A stretch of 64,000 nucleotides of DNA from Lineus longissimus (taxonomy: Eukaryota > Nemertea > Pilidiophora > Heteronemertea > Lineidae): the NCBI RefSeq assembly GCF_910592395.1, contig NC_088324.1:804001-868000 (forward strand), given 5' to 3'. The translations under genes and the position numbers were made by a program. Under the pieces are notes generated by a model that had not been told where the DNA came from, searched no databases, and saw nothing but the letters and a program-made list of their open reading frames with translations. Below are positions 17,203 through 27,858 of the stretch, piece after piece (position 1 is the stretch's first letter; the number at the start of each line of letters is the position of its first letter).

Positions 17203-18801
17203 GGAACTTTTGAACAAATTCTAGAAATGAGAAAGAATCTCCCTTATCCAGATGACGGCACAACATACAACACAGGAGGTCAAGATATCCAAATGGATGC
17301 GATAGATAATTATCGCATTAGTAATTTGAATGATCCTAATACAGTTGAAACCAATAGAACTTTTCAAGATGACGGCACAACATACAACACAGGAGGTGAA
17401 AATCTTACTACTGAAACTTCATTCACTAAAACTCCAGAAAGGCCAGGCAAAACATACAACACAGGAGGTGAAAATCTTACTGATGAAACTTCATTCACTA
17501 CAACTCCAGAAAGAGTAAGAGGTATTGTCCCTGAATTGATGGAAAAGGAGTCATTTCTAGATGATAAAGAGGATAAACTTGATACAGCATTGAAAAAAAG
17601 TGGTAAATGGAAATATGACCCTAACAAACTAAGTAAACTAGCAACACGTATTTATTTGCACAACGAGGAACCTTACTTCTTGCCTACAAAAGGAGAATTA
17701 GCAAACTTTACAGTACAACAAAAGAACAATATGAATGAAATTCCTAATCCTAATGGAGGGAATGCCTTTATCATTCCTTTAATTAAATCAGATGGTAAAT
17801 TCCTTTCTGAAGGCACATTAAAGACTAAGTTTGGTACTAGATTTGCTAACATGATTAGAGGTATGATTGCACCTGACCAACCAGTAAGTCAACCTACATT
17901 AGTAACCCCTGAAACACAGGCAGTAATTAATGAGGTAAACAGTTCAAACAAACCAATAGATAAACTGATAGATTATAATGATGATGAACTTAAATCACTG
18001 GGTTTTACTGAATATGCCTTGAGAGAACTTAGAGGGTTAAAACAGGCTGGTGATGATCTAGCTGCAGTAAAGAGGGATAAGGACATGCAAATAGAAAGCC
18101 TAGAAGAAGAACTTAATAATTTAACAAGAGACTATGTAAAGTCTGTAGAAGAAGATGCTAAAGATACGGGGGAGTTGAAAAAGAAAATAGATGAACTAAA
18201 TGACAAATTGTATGAGGAAAAGTCAAAGGTATGGAGGTTAGACAATGACAGGGAGTCACAAACTAGAAGAATTAAACGTTTAATTGTTGATGTTCTAAAG
18301 AAACCAGATTCAACTATTCCTCTGAAGGACAGAATAAAGTTACTTTTTAAGACGTATGGTGTAACTATTAGCGCCATAATAACAGCTGTTGTAATGACAT
18401 TTACAACTCTAGGTCTCAGTATCAGTAGTGCTTTAAGTGGTGCCACTAAATCTGTAAAACCAACTCCAGGACCAGGACCATCTCCAGGACCAGACCCAAC
18501 TCCAGGACCTACACCAGAACCTGGACCAAAACCATCAATACCAGATAAAGTAAAAGAAGGTCTCAAGAAGTTTGCTGAATGGCTAAAAGAACTAGCCAAG
18601 AAATCAGCTGCGGCTTTACCGGGAATCATCGGTTCTATCGTATCATTTCTCCTGAAAACAATTGGTGCAGTTGTTGGCTTTCTAGCCGAACATCTGATCA
18701 TAGCAGTTATTGCTATTGTTAGTTCCATAATTTATGGTTTAATTGGGGGTGTTAAAGCCTTAAAATCACGTAAAACAGTAAAATCACGTAAAAGGTCTTA
18801 G
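17152..18801 (+). CDS. P2 large conserved membrane protein with repeats and Pro-rich hinge
   Basis: The protein has 549 residues. The order is a poly-Ser run (residues 6-16, from a TCA microsatellite), then three TYNTGG repeats, two of them within a longer GENLTxETSFTxTPER unit (about 36-120). A folded region follows (about 140-250), then a coiled coil (about 295-375), a hydrophobic helix (about 403-425), and a hinge of Pro-Gly pairs (PTPGPGPSPGPDP and on). It ends in a hydrophobic block ending VGFLAEHLIIAVIAIV, homologous to P1 13274-14632. The gene begins only 22 bp after the P1 terminus, so its upstream sequence may have been replaced by P1. The frame is intact. Confidence 0.7.
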
Positions 18802-18848
18802 GTGACCTTCTATCAAAACAATGTTTAAAAAATAATTATTATGTAAAT

Positions 18849-19988
18849 ATGAATAAATACATCTCATTAAAAGACTATTATTCTAGTGAGTCGGACTTCG
18901 TCCTGAGAGCAGAGCTCGAGTGGAACAATGAGAATCTTAAAGGATACATTCGTCCTAGGGTTATGGATCGAGCAGAGCTCTCAGGACGAAGTCGGACTAG
19001 GACAAAGTCCCGAGAGCAAAGCTTGACTCGAGCAGAGCTCTCAGGACGAAGTCCGACTGAGACAATCAAAGTAGTCCTGCCAAGAATGAAAGAATATGAC
19101 GTCAGTACCAACACTAATGCTCAATTCTGCCGTAATTGTAAAAGGTGGACCCTTTTTGAGTATCAAAAAAACTTGAATTCAGCAAGGTACGCAGCTAAAA
19201 CTGTGAAGTATCAATTCTGCACCAATTGCAATTCGACTACTTACGACGATGATTTTAAAACTCTTGAGATCAATATTGACAACAAGACACGTTACTTTGA
19301 CAGTATTCTAAGGAAACTTGGATGGAGTCGGATGTCCGAATCGGCAGTTAAGTATTTAAAGGACTTTGTGGAAGGGTATTTACAGTGCTACTTTTCAAGT
19401 CACAGAAAATGTCTTAGTAAGCAGAGATATGAAAGTACTCTTCAGTCAGCCCTAAAAATGGGTATTAACACTCTCCCCTCTAAGTTATGTAACCAAGGGT
19501 TACATGGTGAAGCCATGCTTTTTAAATTTCACTGTGGGGAATATGATTGGTTTCTTGCCATTGAATTTATTAACAGGGCAATTGGTAAACCGCAATTAAC
19601 CGATGAGAATATCACTGACCTTAGACTAGTGTACTATGCTTTCCTTAGATTTCTGCATTACTGTGGTGTGAAGGTCACCATTAACTACAAGGTATTTTTA
19701 CACCAAGCCTTTAAAACGCTGAAAATTGATTATGTAATATTTACACCTTTTTTAACCAACAAGGAGCGAGTAAATGATTTGGAGAGATTATGGTATGATT
19801 TCACTCAAAGTATTTTCTTCCAGAATTACAAGGTTGAGAAGGAATATGACCAGGATATTGACAAGCAGTTTGACGTTTTACTGAGTGCCAGTGCAGGTCG
19901 AGATATTAACTGCATCAGTAATATGAAGTTTACACCAGCCGGACTTCGTCCTGAGAGCATAGCTCGATCTAGTGTTAAGATGCAATAA
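18849..19988 (+). CDS. zinc-ribbon protein, function unknown
   Basis: The protein has 379 residues. Residues about 25-75 are almost entirely made of palindromic-repeat peptides (RAELSGRS twice, FVLRAELE, SREQSLTRAELSG). A four-Cys zinc ribbon follows (CRNCKRW ... CTNCNST, about 94-126), then an all-helical region of about 220 residues with many aromatic and basic residues. The last ten codons are again repeat-derived (LRPESIAR). The zinc-ribbon plus helical layout recalls TFIIB-like factors, but I see no decisive motif. A transcription or DNA-binding role is a guess. No P1 counterpart was found. Confidence 0.5.
   Translation: MNKYISLKDYYSSESDFVLRAELEWNNENLKGYIRPRVMDRAELSGRSRTRTKSREQSLTRAELSGRSPTETIKVVLPRMKEYDVSTNTNAQFCRNCKRWTLFEYQKNLNSARYAAKTVKYQFCTNCNSTTYDDDFKTLEINIDNKTRYFDSILRKLGWSRMSESAVKYLKDFVEGYLQCYFSSHRKCLSKQRYESTLQSALKMGINTLPSKLCNQGLHGEAMLFKFHCGEYDWFLAIEFINRAIGKPQLTDENITDLRLVYYAFLRFLHYCGVKVTINYKVFLHQAFKTLKIDYVIFTPFLTNKERVNDLERLWYDFTQSIFFQNYKVEKEYDQDIDKQFDVLLSASAGRDINCISNMKFTPAGLRPESIARSSVKMQ
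18888..19060. repeat. cluster of four P2 dual-hairpin palindromic repeats
   Basis: Each unit has GGAC-TTC-GTCC (or GGACGAAGTCC) next to GAGC-AGA-GCTC. Copies at about 18888-18917, 18966-18988, 18990-19020 and 19028-19055 occur in both orientations inside one reading frame, without stops. A further copy ends the same gene at 19939-19966. Confidence 0.85.
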
Positions 19989-20039
19989 AGTTGTGAAAAC
20001 AGCATTTTGCACTTAACAGTCATTTTTCCATAATTTTAA

Positions 20040-20861
20040 ATGAATAATCAGCAAATGAATAGTCAGACATCTGCAGTGATTGAACAACAGATGAAACAGA
20101 TTGGTGTTATGAGTCCTGAGAGCTTAGCTCGAGTTGGGGCTTCTAACCAACAGAACACTGGTAGTTACCAACAAAACAGAACTAACTTTCAACAGAACTG
20201 CTCTACAAATCAACAAGTTTCAAACAAGCAGTTGAATAGTTCAAATTTTGTTAATCCTAGTCAAGGAATAGTTAATCCCAGTCAAGGAATAGTCAATTCT
20301 AGTTGCCAACTAGGCTCAACTAGCAATCAACAAAATTTGAACTATTTGACTGATAGTGGCCTTAAAGCCAAACAAGACTTAGAAATTCTAGTTGCAACTG
20401 GTAAAAGCAAGGATTTCCTTAATAAACAAATAACTTTTAATGACTTAGATAATATGACTGAAAAAGAAATCTTAAAACATCATAGAATGTATGAAACAAA
20501 GATGGCTGCCAGACTTAATGATTTTTTGGGTAAGACAGTAATTAAAGCTTACACTTAATTATCAAGGTGGTTATTACCAATAGATGATGAAGATAATCTT
20601 TATCATGATCTTAGAAATGATTATTTGATAACTAACGAGTTGGATAAATGGCTTGGATGGTTGAGTTTGAGAATGGGTCCATTAACTGCACTTGCTTCAA
20701 CAACACTTATTACTTTAGGTCATTGTCATGAGGAATCATCTATGAATACATCGAGTATGACTGCATCAAATATGAATACACCAAATATGACTGTCTCTGA
20801 ATGTGACAAATCAATAGATGAAAGTCTAGATATCACAGGTAGTGATGATAAAGAAGACTAA
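20040..20861 (+). pseudogene. homologue of P1 11607 gene, interrupted by an in-frame stop
   Basis: Two open stretches (20040-20558 and 20559-20861) lie in the same frame, separated only by TAA at 20556-20558. The first encodes a Gln/Asn-rich region with a SQGIVNPSQGIVN repeat, then a helical segment (ILVATGKSKDFLNK...); the second continues with ITNELDKWLGWL and a hydrophobic segment. The pair lines up with the single P1 gene at 11607-12047, whose middle has no stop. A palindromic-repeat insert near codon 25 gives PESLARVG. Either the stop is a disabling mutation or a shorter product is made. Confidence 0.6.
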
Positions 20862-20910
20862 ATTAACCTGGTTATGAGAACATAGTTCGAATTAAATTCG
20901 GCCAAGATAA

Positions 20911-21417
20911 ATGGAACTTGAAACTGTAACTGATACTACTAAAGTTTCAGTGTCTAAGAAACCTCGATCAGAGAAACAATTAGCATGGTCTAGAGAACTG
21001 GGTAGAAGATCTAAGGAATTTAAGAGGATAAAAAAGGATAAGACGACATTTAAAGTACAGGACTCCTCACCAAACAACAGAGTTGTGGAAAAGGAGGAAG
21101 AAGAATTAGAGGAAGAAGAACCACAATCTCAAAATACTGATGTATCACTGCGTGAATCTAGTAGTAATACTTATGTCTATGTACTAGGTTTAGGTGCCGT
21201 TATTTTAGCAGCATTCATTATGTTTAAGAAACTTCCTAAAAAAGTAAGTAAAGAGCAGCGATCAGGCTTGAATCGAGCTATGCTCTCAGGACAAAGTCCT
21301 AATCGAACTTTGTTCTCTGGACAAAGTCCGAATGAAGCAGTCATGAAGGGATCAATTAACCCTCTTGTTAAACCTGTAGTTAAAGAGAAGAAATGTACTA
21401 TTCCTTTAATGGAATGA
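20911..21417 (+). CDS. P2 small single-pass membrane protein with basic motif
   Basis: The protein has 168 residues: a basic motif (EKQLAWSRELGRRSKEFKR, about 18-36), an acidic middle (EEEELEEEEP), and one TM (about 90-106, VYVLGLGAVILAAFIMF). A tail follows that is largely palindromic-repeat peptide (LNRAMLSGQSP, NRTLFSGQSP). It is homologous to P1 12237-12545, which is shorter and has its own repeat family in the tail. The function is unknown. Confidence 0.6.
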   Translation: MELETVTDTTKVSVSKKPRSEKQLAWSRELGRRSKEFKRIKKDKTTFKVQDSSPNNRVVEKEEEELEEEEPQSQNTDVSLRESSSNTYVYVLGLGAVILAAFIMFKKLPKKVSKEQRSGLNRAMLSGQSPNRTLFSGQSPNEAVMKGSINPLVKPVVKEKKCTIPLME

Positions 21418-21520
21418 TCTCATCAGGTGGTCCGACTTCGTCTTGAGAGCTCTGCTCGAGTCGAACTTTGTTCTCTGGACCTTGTCTCAGTCAGACTTCG
21501 TCTTGAGAGCAGAGCTCGAT
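21272..21520. repeat. cluster of about five P2 palindromic repeats at convergent gene ends
   Basis: Units at about 21272-21300, 21302-21332, 21428-21460, 21460-21485 and 21490-21520 show the GAGC-nnn-GCTC plus GGAC-nnn-GTCC pattern with variants such as GGACAAAGTCC. They overlap the 3' end of the gene ending at 21417 and the 3' end of the opposing gene ending at 21491. Confidence 0.8.
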
Positions 21521-22430
21521 TCTTAACTCTAAAGAAACCTCTGTTCCTCTGAAATTAACTAGCTTACCATTCTCATCAGTGATTTCGAATTTTATGTGAT
21601 TAGTACACTTATTTATCGTTTTCTTACAATTCGGTTCATATCGCTGCATTTTTATTTGGTCACCATCTTCTACAGGTATGATGCAGAAAATGTTTGTTGT
21701 AGAGGGTCTTAGCTTTGTCAACCAAATTAGCTTTCAGGAATAGATATTTCCTGTAAAAGTTGAGTGGTCTTGTGGAGTAGTATTTTCCTTTCTTGGTGAA
21801 TTTAGTTTGCTTAAAGCCAAACCACTCATTCACCACTGTGAGCTGTTTTTCTATCACCTCTCTTATGGTTTTGCTTATTTGAAAACCTTCTGTGTTTCTC
21901 TCAATCTTGATTTTTTCATTTTTATCTAACTTGTCTACTTTCAGAGGGTACTCTTTATCCTCTGTAAGTTCAAGGGTTATGTAATTATTGTTATCACAGT
22001 AAATTTTCACATGGCTTATTCCAATTTCTTTTATGTATTTTTGCCATACCTCACAAAACTCACTTAAACTAAAATGTCGAGAGTATGGAAATGTGTATTG
22101 AGTAATGGTGTCTTTAGTTGTGGTAGAATCATTTTCCAAATGCCGTTCGCAAATTTTCATGACTTCCTTTTCAAGTGTATCTGTTTCAAGTCCAGGAGCA
22201 AATAATGTCCTACACCATAATTGTTTATCTAAGGGCTCATGTTTTGTAATTCTGGTTATTTCGACTAGAAATGAGAAAATCCTTACTCCCTCTGGTAGAA
22301 AATCACCTGTCCACCATGAATTGTAAAAGGTTATCGATTTCAAAGTAATGGATTTTATGTCTAATTGGTCTGTTAAGTAGTACTCAAATTTGGCTTCATT
22401 ACATTCTTGTTCATTGATTATGAAGTCCAT
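21491..22430 (-). pseudogene. second jelly-roll/minor-capsid-like gene, frameshifted
   Basis: The N-terminal part (22430 down to 21660, 256 residues) has ITLKSITFYNSWW, FSLSEFCEVW and a YLFLKANLVD strand. The C-terminal part (21721 down to 21491) is in another frame and has FCIIPVEDGDQIKMQRYEPN and FEITDENGKLVNFRGTEV, the pattern of the last strands of penton-like proteins (compare 39988-40755). The frames meet in an A-rich run near 21692-21700, where a one-base difference disrupts the gene. The last residues (CSQDEV) come from a palindromic repeat, which also supplies the stop. The gene is divergent from polB with 56 bp between. The capsid role is inferred. Confidence 0.5.
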
Positions 22431-22486
22431 TTCTATTTAATTCAAGAGATTTATTGAATTTAATAAATTTTAATCTAATAAATAGA

Positions 22487-24395
22487 ATGACTGATAAGAA
22501 TCAGAAAATACTTTGCACTACATGTGACAAGTACATATCCTACAATAATATGGCTATTCACAGGAGAACCAAAGGTCACTTAAGTAAATTAAATCCGGAT
22601 TATGTGCCTCTTGCTCAACCCCGAGCCCCATCACTGATCCCTAAAACTATGGATAAGAAACTTGCATTTGAGGAAAATGAGCTAGATGGCATAAAGAAAG
22701 TGAGTGGAATAGAAATAGTAAAACAATTTGGCAAGCCTGTAGTCACCATTAGTTTGAAGATTGACAGAGAAGCTAAACAAGTGTATGAATACAGAGATAA
22801 ATTAGAGGAGGTATTATTTCAACTCAATGATTACCATCACAAAATTAGCATATCAGTATTTGCTCAGTTTGATCGTCAGGGTGAAAGTGTAACACACCCC
22901 ATACAGTCTCCAATGGAAAGCATAATTTCAAGGAACCAGGTAATTTATGCCATAACCAACCAGTTAAACTACATTAAGACACAGATTGAGGAAAGGTACT
23001 TTCAAGGTTCTGGACTTACTTTAAATAAAATAGAGTCTTGTAACATGACCATCTGTTCTTACAAGAGGTGTAAAGGTGGTCATTACACTAAATTACCATT
23101 TAAAACAAAAGCAGTAATAAATGTGGAATCAAATGACAATAAATGTTTTCTCTGGTCTTTATTGGCCGCTAAATATCTGAAAGAAAATCCAGAGACGGAC
23201 TTTGTCCTGAGAGCAGAGCTCGAGAGTACATTCAATATCACTACCGATATGCTAGAAATGACTTCGTCACGAGAACAGAGTTCGAAAACTACTGATATCA
23301 AAATCAAATCATTTCCTGTATGTATTCAAAAGGATATTCCTAAGATAGAGAGTGATAATAATCTCAAGATTAATGTGTTCAAGTTAGAGAACGAATGGGC
23401 TAAGAGCACCTGTGAGGCAAAACTAGAACCTCTCTACCTGTCCAAGAATTATGATGATGATGATGTCATCGATCTGTTGTATTTCAAGGACCATTTCATG
23501 TACATAAGAGACATCAATCTTTTCTTCAGGACACTAGCTCATAGAGTGTATCTTTGCAGGAGATGCATGAATTACTTTTACAGGAAGTCAACACTAGATA
23601 AACATAAAAAGAAATGTGGAGAACACGATTACTGTAAGATTACTTTGCCTCCACCTAACAGTAAATGGTCACAAATTAAATTTAAAAAACACTCATTCAA
23701 AAATAGAGTTCCGTTTGTGATCTATGCTGATTTCGAAGCGATAAGCGAACCTTGTTCTTCTGCCGAAGGCAACATACCAGTAGTATCAGTAGAGCCACCT
23801 ATGATGAAAGAACCGAGTTCAAAGAAACTTTTTAAACAAAATGCATCAGCTGTTGGTGTTTATGTTCACTCAGACTACACACACCTTTACAGTAGCCAGT
23901 ATGTGTCTCACAGGGGTGCTGATGTTGTAGATGTGTTCTGTAATTGGTTAATCAGGATGGAAGAACAATTCTCCAATTTATTGAACTGTAACTTTCCTCT
24001 AACAATGACAGATGAAGACTCGAGCTCTGCTCTCAGGACGAAGTCCGACTGGCATAAATATCAATTAGAAACACATTGTTACTATTGTAATCAACCTTTG
24101 GGATATGACACGGTCAAGGATCATGATCACTACTGTGGTAGATATCGAGGTGCTGCTCACAACTCGTGTAATTTGAATGAAAAGAAAGCTATGTTTGTTC
24201 CAGTGTTTTTTCACAATCTCAGTAATTACGATTCTCACTTATTTATTAAAGAATTAATGAATAAGCTACCGAAGTACAAGAAACTGAAAATACTTGCCAA
24301 AACATCAGAGGAATACATCTCATTTCAGTTCGGTTGTTTCAGGTTTTTGGACTCGTACAGATTCCTGCAGTCCAGTTTAGACAACATAACCAAAT
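22487..24395 (+). pseudogene. polB: P2 DNA polymerase B, 5' part (exonuclease side)
   Basis: The first 636 codons start at the ATG after AATAG. N-terminal C2H2 finger: CTTCDKY...HRRTKGH; next comes the NDNKCFLWSLLA block shared with P1 PolB; second C2H2-like cluster CRRCMNYF...H...C. Exo I is FVIYADFEAI, the Endo VII-like module is CYYCNQP/KDHDHY/CNLN, and HNLSNYDSHLF follows. Three palindromic-repeat inserts are read through (23192-23223, 23262-23285 and 24019-24052), giving FVLRAELES, SREQSS and SSALRTKSD. The gene is cut at 24395 by the Gypsy LTR and continues at 33716 in the matching phase. There is no primase domain at its far end. Confidence 0.9.
24392..24395. repeat. target site duplication AAAT (left copy)
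   Basis: AAAT directly before the 5' LTR is repeated directly after the 3' LTR at 33712-33715, the mark of integrase-mediated insertion. Confidence 0.85.
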
Positions 24396-24750
24396 TGTAA
24401 CAGGTTCAATTTGAACAGTTTGAAGAGTTTATTCCCCCTTTAAGTCTGCTATGACCAATGGTTTAGCTCAGGTTATTTTGGGCCTTCACGGTCCCTGAGC
24501 CTTATGTCATTTCATTGTATGTGCTTTATCAGCTATTATTGTTTGTATAGTTTTCCTGGTCTACTGAGTTTCCCTCCAAATTCAGTTAGCCTTGGGATCC
24601 CGAACTGTGTACATGCATGTTGTAGACCTGGTCAGATGAGTTTAATATAAACAGTTCTATATATTTGATTTCTTCCTTTTCATCAACAATGTCACAAGGA
24701 TTGGAACAGTGAATCTGTGGACATGAAGACTGATATAATTCAGTATTACA
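24396..24750 (+). repeat. 5' LTR of the Gypsy element
   Basis: The 355 bp run from TGTAACAGGTTC to CAGTATTACA. TATA-like words (GTTCTATATATTTG) lie near the right third and may mark the U3/R promoter. Confidence 0.93.
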
Positions 24751-24752
24751 TT

Positions 24753-24761
24753 TGGGGGCTC
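24753..24761 (+). promoter_or_regulatory. primer binding site, tRNA-Pro-like
   Basis: TGGGGGCTC starts two bases after the LTR. It matches the first nine bases of the tRNA-Pro type primer site known from gammaretroviruses; beyond that the match fades (AGCCG). Confidence 0.55.
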
Positions 24762-26364
24762 AGCCGTTTGAACTTTATTTGGGTATAGGTATTCCTTGGA
24801 CATTCTTTTGTGATTTAAAAATTCAAGATGGCTGACGGGTGTTTCCGAAACCTTCAGGAGGAAGTCGTGTGTGCTGTCATGGAGTCGTCGACGTGAAGTA
24901 ATTTCTATCGTCTGCTGCCAGCAGTTGTGTTTTTCGTAGTGGGAGTGATTCGCCCAGTGATCGTCTGGTTTTTTTCACATCTTCGTGATGTTTTGACTTT
25001 GGCAGACCGCCATTGTCGTTTTGACGTCGATACATTGTGCACTTGCGACACTGTTCTTTCTTTTGACCGGTCCATCTTTAGTGTTCGCCGCGTTCCCGCA
25101 TAAATTTCGCGTTGTCTCGCGCATCGCGCTGTGACTTTTGACTCCGTGTATTGCTTGACTGTGTATTCCGCGTATTGCGCTGTACACCGTGTACATGACT
25201 GACTCGTGCAAGACTTCCGCTGTGGACATCCGACTTTGACCATTGACACTGACATTATGAACTGACTTTTTCTGTGTTCGTAACATGGACAGTTTTGGTT
25301 CTCTTTGCTAACTCATTCATCATTTCATTTTCATTCTTCATGTATTCTCATTTCATTTGAACTTTTAAGTTTATATTATCTTTGATTTGTCATTTCTTTC
25401 TGTTTGTAACAGAATGCTTGTGTGTTGTTGTATTCAGTTTGCATGTCATTGTAACCAATTTATGTAAAATTCTGTTTGTGAATTTTTGACACATTTTCAG
25501 CCATGCAGTGTAGTTGGGTTTTTGAAAATTTAAAGGGAAAGTGTACCTGTGTTTTTGGTGTCTAGTGACACTTGGGGACTTTGTGTCTTTACTTGGTTTT
25601 GCTGTGGGTGCCTTCCTTTCTGGTGACATTATGCTGCATGCTTGAAACTTAGTGCATGTGATTTTGAGTTATTTTGGAAATAATTTATTTGACAATTATT
25701 TTCCTATGGTGTCTTTGTGCATCGCATGTACTTAGTAGTGTATTATTTTACATGAAGATTCTTTTGGTTTCCAATGATGTGTTTAGGTCATACGCAGACA
25801 GGGTAATTTTTGTTGACATTTAGACGGTTTGAATTTTGTTGACTTTGTCGACCTGGCCGTTGCGTAACTTGCCGTCATTAATCGAATAGGTTTCGATAAT
25901 GTTCGCTTGAATTATGATAATAACTTTGGTGGTACTACTTTGAATTTCTTGGGTCATTTTGGATTTTCTTGTGGTTTTGATTTAGTTGTCAGGTACAGGG
26001 TGACTCGGTTTGAATTTACTTTGTTTTGGTCAGGTGATCCTATGTATTTCTTTGTTGGTACTTGGTGAACCTTACAGTGTGTGGAATCACTTTGATGTTT
26101 CTTGGTGGACTTTACAGTTCATTTTTGTATCAGCATACAGTGTGTTCCATATTGTAGTACAACTTTATCATTTATACAGGGTGTCCTTTGTGACTTTGGA
26201 TTGATTTGATTTATCATCATTGGTATTATTTGTGAGTCTTTAGTACTTGCACTTATATTATTGATCATTAATTGTGAACATTTTACTTTGGCAGGGTGAT
26301 GGTTTGGTACTTGGTCTCCAAGATTTCTACACCGTGTTGACATGGCCTCCTTGTCTTCGCTGTT
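24762..26364 (+). other. Gypsy 5' leader
   Basis: This is 1.6 kb of T/G-rich non-coding leader between primer site and gag. Open frames on the minus strand here look like chance. RNA packaging signals would be expected in this part; none can be named from sequence. Confidence 0.6.
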
Positions 26365-26382
26365 ATGCGCCTGATTTTCCAA

Positions 26383-27846
26383 ATGGCAACTGGTGATAAT
26401 TTCAAAGCGGAAGACATGGATTTGACTGCTACTACTGGTTCTGGTATAGGGTCCAATAGGACAGAAGTTTTGAATATTTGTTTGGAGATGATAAAAGATC
26501 TCGACTTCAGTCAAAGGGAGGCCCTCATGAAGGCCTTGGGTGAGTCGCAGCCCAAACCGAAGTCTGAACCTGTAAGTGCACACCAACCTGTAACTTCAGT
26601 TCCTGCAACATCGTCTACCGTCTCAAACCCAGTTAAGACAAATGCAATGGGTCGTGGACATATTTTCAATTTTACTTCTCGTCCTAATGATGGACGGGGT
26701 AGAACGATGGGAGATTTGCTGCGGCATAGTACGCCGCAGGGTGCTACTGCTACACCTCAGTCGCCCCCACCCCCTGTCCGTTCCCCTGGTGGGTATGCTG
26801 GGGTCAGTCCACCTCATATGCCACCATCTACCCCTCATCCTCATGCATCTTCCCTTTCAGCTGATCATGATAGTGATAGTATTAGATCAAAGTTACCACC
26901 TATAGGGTCTGAGAGAAAGAAACTTTCTTTTCAGTTGAATCAAACTGACAGTTCAAGGCAGCCTCGTTATGTAGTCAGTACTCCACGTTTAGGTTCTTTC
27001 TCTGGCGACAAAAAGTCAGAGGTGTCATATCGCCAGTGGAGGGCTGAGGTAAAGGGATTACTTGCTGACCTTGGACTACCTATGCAGACCATTGTAGGTG
27101 CTATCAGGAGATCATTGAAGGGTATGGCTGCAGAATGTTTATTGCAGTTTGGGGAGGGGCTCTTCGCCCCGCATGAGGTCATTGGGGAGTTTGACAAAAT
27201 GTTTGGGGAGGTATTAACATCTGAACAGGTGTTGGCGAAATTCTACGCGTCGTCGCAGGAACCGGATGAAAACGTTGCGGCTTGGGGTTGCCGAATTAGG
27301 GAGATTCTTTCTAGGTGCCCCGATGACACATATTGTACCGGTCCTCAGGCCCAGGCCATGTTGAGACAAAAATTTTGGTCTGGCCTCAGGTCAAAGGATG
27401 TGAAGTCGGCAACTAGGCACTTTTACGATGCAGGTCGTGGTTATAGCGAGCTTTTAGTGGCGGCCCGGCAGGTGGAGCAAGAGATGGGTTTAGGGAAACC
27501 TAAACCGGTCCAACAGCTTAGCAATAGCTCTACTGCCGCGGAGGTAAACAAGCTTGACTTGATTTTGAAGAAAGTTACTGCTCTTGAAGGTGAGTTGGCC
27601 ACTTTGAAGAAAGAGAAAGCTCGTGAGGCTGCTAAGAGAGCAGATCAAACTTCTTCTTTTGCAGATTCTACTACCACCTCTACACATTCTTCTTCAGGTG
27701 GAAAGTCCTATTATGCAGGTATTTGTAGTTACTGCAAGAAGAAGGGTCATCACATCGATGATTGTTTCAAACTACAGAATAAGAACAAGCGGTTGGGAAA
27801 CGCCAACGCACCCTTGATCAGGGGCGGTCAAGGGGACAAAGAGTAA
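26383..27846 (+). CDS. gag: Gypsy gag
   Basis: The protein has about 487 residues from the ATG at 26383 (an ATG at 26365 is six codons upstream). The N-terminal third is low complexity (Ser/Pro-rich), the centre is a capsid-like helical domain (YRQWRAEVKGLL..., FDKMFGEV..., WGCRIREILSRC), and a coiled coil follows. Near the end is one CCHC zinc knuckle, CSYCKKKGHHIDDC, for RNA binding. The stop at 27844-27846 lies inside the pol frame, so pol is made by frameshifting. Confidence 0.9.
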   Translation: MATGDNFKAEDMDLTATTGSGIGSNRTEVLNICLEMIKDLDFSQREALMKALGESQPKPKSEPVSAHQPVTSVPATSSTVSNPVKTNAMGRGHIFNFTSRPNDGRGRTMGDLLRHSTPQGATATPQSPPPPVRSPGGYAGVSPPHMPPSTPHPHASSLSADHDSDSIRSKLPPIGSERKKLSFQLNQTDSSRQPRYVVSTPRLGSFSGDKKSEVSYRQWRAEVKGLLADLGLPMQTIVGAIRRSLKGMAAECLLQFGEGLFAPHEVIGEFDKMFGEVLTSEQVLAKFYASSQEPDENVAAWGCRIREILSRCPDDTYCTGPQAQAMLRQKFWSGLRSKDVKSATRHFYDAGRGYSELLVAARQVEQEMGLGKPKPVQQLSNSSTAAEVNKLDLILKKVTALEGELATLKKEKAREAAKRADQTSSFADSTTTSTHSSSGGKSYYAGICSYCKKKGHHIDDCFKLQNKNKRLGNANAPLIRGGQGDKE

Positions 27847-27858
27847 AGCCCCACCCCC
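27795..27858 (+). promoter_or_regulatory. -1 ribosomal frameshift signal between gag and pol
   Basis: The heptamer GGGAAAC at 27795-27801 is phased G GGA AAC in the gag frame, the canonical slippery pattern. Nine bases later CCCTTGA (27812-27818) can pair with TCAAGGG (27828-27834). The loop GGGGCGG could pair with CCCCACCCCC (27849-27858) to make a pseudoknot. The pol frame is open from 27783 and lies in the -1 frame. Confidence 0.75.

Noticed and set aside
18132-18728. 198-residue minus-strand frame
   Set aside because: It mirrors the Pro-Gly hinge and hydrophobic end of the conserved plus-strand protein; no start context and no domain.
24905-25286. Minus-strand frames in the Gypsy leader
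   Set aside because: Cys/Arg/Thr-rich chance frames in T/G-rich leader DNA, overlapping each other in two frames.
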